A stretch of 13,432 bases of DNA from Parcubacteria group bacterium GW2011_GWA2_47_7 (GTDB taxonomy: Bacteria; Patescibacteriota; Minisyncoccia; Phycocordibacterales; UBA6899), in contig LCOM01000040.1 of the NCBI GenBank assembly GCA_000999395.1, positions 1 to 13,432 on the forward strand, given 5' to 3'. Shown here in pieces: positions 11,760 through 13,432 of the stretch. Below the pieces are notes generated by a model. That model did not search any database. It saw only the letters and a program-made list of their open reading frames with translations, and was not told the origin of the DNA. A program made the position numbers and the translations under genes. Each line of letters starts with the position of its first letter. The stretch's first letter is position 1.

Positions 11760-13432
11760 AGAGAAATCATCGTTTTCATCGCGGTGGTGACATCGCACCA
11801 GACGAAATATTTCTTGACGACAAAAACATACCCGATTTCGACGTGCATCAATTTGAAGGGAGGATGGAGCGACCAATAAAACGCAGTACGATAATCCTAC
11901 TCGGATCATTCTTCTTTCTCGTTGCGATTCTTTTTTTGTGGCGTGCAGGCGTATTACAGATTACCGACGGAAAAAATTATGCGCATTTGAGCGAGCGAAA
12001 CCGTCTGGGTAATCAAGTGCTTTTTCCTGAGCGCGGTATTATCTATGACAGAAATGATATCGAGTTGGCGTGGAACGTTCCCTCAACCGAGGAACTGGGT
12101 TTTTCGCTGCGAAATTATATTACAGAACCCGGCTTTGGTCATATTCTTGGTTTTCTTCATTACCCTGCGCGCGATAAGAGTGGGGTCTACTACCGCGAAG
12201 ACTATGAAGCACCGAGCGGGGTTGAGGGGTATTACAATGATATACTTAAGGGGGGGAAGGGATTACGCATCATAGAAACTGACGCGTTGGGTAATGTCGT
12301 CTCATCTAATACAATCGACCCTCCGCGCCCTGGATCGAGTTTGCATTTATCGATAGATGCAAAAGTACAGGAGGAATTTTATAGTATTATTGCGCGAGTA
12401 GCGAAGGACCAAGATTATCGCGGTGGTGCCGGGGCAATCATGGATATTCACACCGGTGAACTTGTCTCGCTCGTTTCCTATCCGGAATATGATTCAAATG
12501 TCATGACGGCAGGAGATGATCGAGCGGAAATTCAAAAATACAACAATGACATCCGCACACCTTTCTTGAACCGCGCAGTGAGCGGAGTATACACTCCCGG
12601 TTCTATCGTAAAGCCCATGTTTGCAATCGGTGCCCTTACGGAGAAAATTCTAACTCCGGAGACACCAATCCAAAGTATCGGATATATCGAAATTCCGAAT
12701 AAATATTTTCCGGATAAGCCGACGCGTTTTAATGACTGGAAAGCTCACGGCTGGCTCGATATGCGTACCGCCATCGCTCAATCGTCAAACGTGTATTTTT
12801 ACGAAGTTGCGGGTGGCTATCTGAACCAAAAAGGGCTCGGAATCGCCAATGTCGAAAAATATGCGCGCATGTTTGGATATGGCTCGACAACAGGCATTGA
12901 TATTATCGGTGAGGCTGCTGGAACGATACCAAACCCAGCATGGAAAGAGGTCAATTTTCCCGATGATCCGACATGGCGCATTGGTGATACGTATTTCACT
13001 GGTATTGGACAATACGGTATGCAGGCGACAGTCCTTCAGGCACTTCGAGAGGCGGCCGTCATTGCATCAAAAGGGACTCTGGTGACGCCTCATCTTGCCA
13101 TGGAGGCGACGGGTCTCGTGACGACAAAGCTTCCTATCCCGGAAGAATATTTTGACGTCGTCCAGCAAGGTATGCGCAAGGGTGCAATCGAAGGAACGGC
13201 AAAATTACTCAATCTTCCATATGTTAAAATCGCAGCGAAAACTGGTACTGCGGAACTTGGCGTTGTTAAGGCCCGCGTTAATTCATGGGTTATTGGCTTT
13301 TTCCCTTATGATGATCCCAAATATGCTTTTGCCATCGTCATGGACAGAGGTGTGAGGGGGAACACTACGAACGCGAGCTTCGTTGCGTCACTGCTCTTTC
13401 CGTGGCTTGCACAGAATACCCCGTCTTATATC
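11756..13432 (+). CDS. mrdA: Penicillin-binding protein 2, peptidoglycan transpeptidase (cut at right edge)
   Basis: A class B PBP that cross-links peptidoglycan during cell elongation. The frame is open for 559 codons to the window end, with no stop, so the gene is incomplete; relatives have about 600-650 residues. It has an acidic cytoplasmic tail of about 43 residues, a membrane helix (about 44-64) and the dimerisation-domain motif PERGIIYDRND. All three transpeptidase motifs are present: active-site Ser283 in GSIVK, SSN at 343-345 and KTGT at 495-498. Positions before Ser283 (NRAVSGVYTPG) match PBP2 rather than PBP3. The start overlaps the preceding stop by ATGA. A G7 run at 12250-12256 sits in the coding sequence, where slippage would truncate the protein. 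rodA would be the expected next gene, outside the window. Confidence 0.95.
   Translation, partial: MKRNHRFHRGGDIAPDEIFLDDKNIPDFDVHQFEGRMERPIKRSTIILLGSFFFLVAILFLWRAGVLQITDGKNYAHLSERNRLGNQVLFPERGIIYDRNDIELAWNVPSTEELGFSLRNYITEPGFGHILGFLHYPARDKSGVYYREDYEAPSGVEGYYNDILKGGKGLRIIETDALGNVVSSNTIDPPRPGSSLHLSIDAKVQEEFYSIIARVAKDQDYRGGAGAIMDIHTGELVSLVSYPEYDSNVMTAGDDRAEIQKYNNDIRTPFLNRAVSGVYTPGSIVKPMFAIGALTEKILTPETPIQSIGYIEIPNKYFPDKPTRFNDWKAHGWLDMRTAIAQSSNVYFYEVAGGYLNQKGLGIANVEKYARMFGYGSTTGIDIIGEAAGTIPNPAWKEVNFPDDPTWRIGDTYFTGIGQYGMQATVLQALREAAVIASKGTLVTPHLAMEATGLVTTKLPIPEEYFDVVQQGMRKGAIEGTAKLLNLPYVKIAAKTGTAELGVVKARVNSWVIGFFPYDDPKYAFAIVMDRGVRGNTTNASFVASLLFPWLAQNTPSYI

Overview
This window looks like chromosomal DNA of a reduced-genome bacterium of the Candidate Phyla Radiation (Patescibacteria), most likely the Parcubacteria side. 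The evidence is indirect. The DNA polymerase delta' subunit is very short (233 aa). The prolyl-tRNA synthetase lacks its editing insertion (414 aa). A secreted protein ends in a domain resembling CPR pilins. Compact housekeeping genes alternate with tiny unrecognised genes. No rRNA marker is present, so the placement is inference.

Layout. At 41-1936 lies a large single-pass membrane protein with a Pro-rich cytoplasmic part and a pilin-like C-terminal domain. A stand-alone mreB follows (2028-3041). The gene-free stretch 3042-3394 holds two hairpins, then a closed multi-branched inverted-repeat structure (3197-3318), then a terminator belonging to the opposite strand. Two small unknown genes run leftward (3395-3667, 3782-4216). 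Divergent from them runs a rightward block: delta' subunit (4318-5019), frr (5025-5576), a membrane-anchored unknown protein (5655-6476), and an M50/RseP-type site-2 protease gene (6513-7488). That protease gene has lost its zinc-binding HExxH segment through an internal, frame-shifting deletion. proS follows (7693-8937), converging on another small leftward gene (8977-9216). The window ends with the cell-shape operon: a second mreB (9529-10578), mreC, a very small MreD-like protein, and the penicillin-binding protein 2 gene mrdA, which is cut by the right edge.

How the genes work together. MreB, MreC, the MreD-like protein and PBP2 should form a minimal elongasome: cytoplasmic filament, periplasmic scaffold, membrane partner and peptidoglycan transpeptidase. 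The separate mreB could supply a second filament type. The rest are replication (delta'), translation (frr, proS) and envelope functions.

Gene expression shows a clear pattern. Five rightward genes (mreB1, delta', frr, the protease, mreB2) have a promoter -10 box ending only 6-9 bases before the start codon and no good Shine-Dalgarno site, as expected for leaderless mRNAs. The three small leftward genes each have a TTGACA -35 box, a 5' leader and a T-tailed terminator or one close by; two have a good Shine-Dalgarno site and the third a G-run.

The points most worth checking are the structured element at 3197-3318, the protease deletion, the leaderless architecture and the pilin-like fusion protein.
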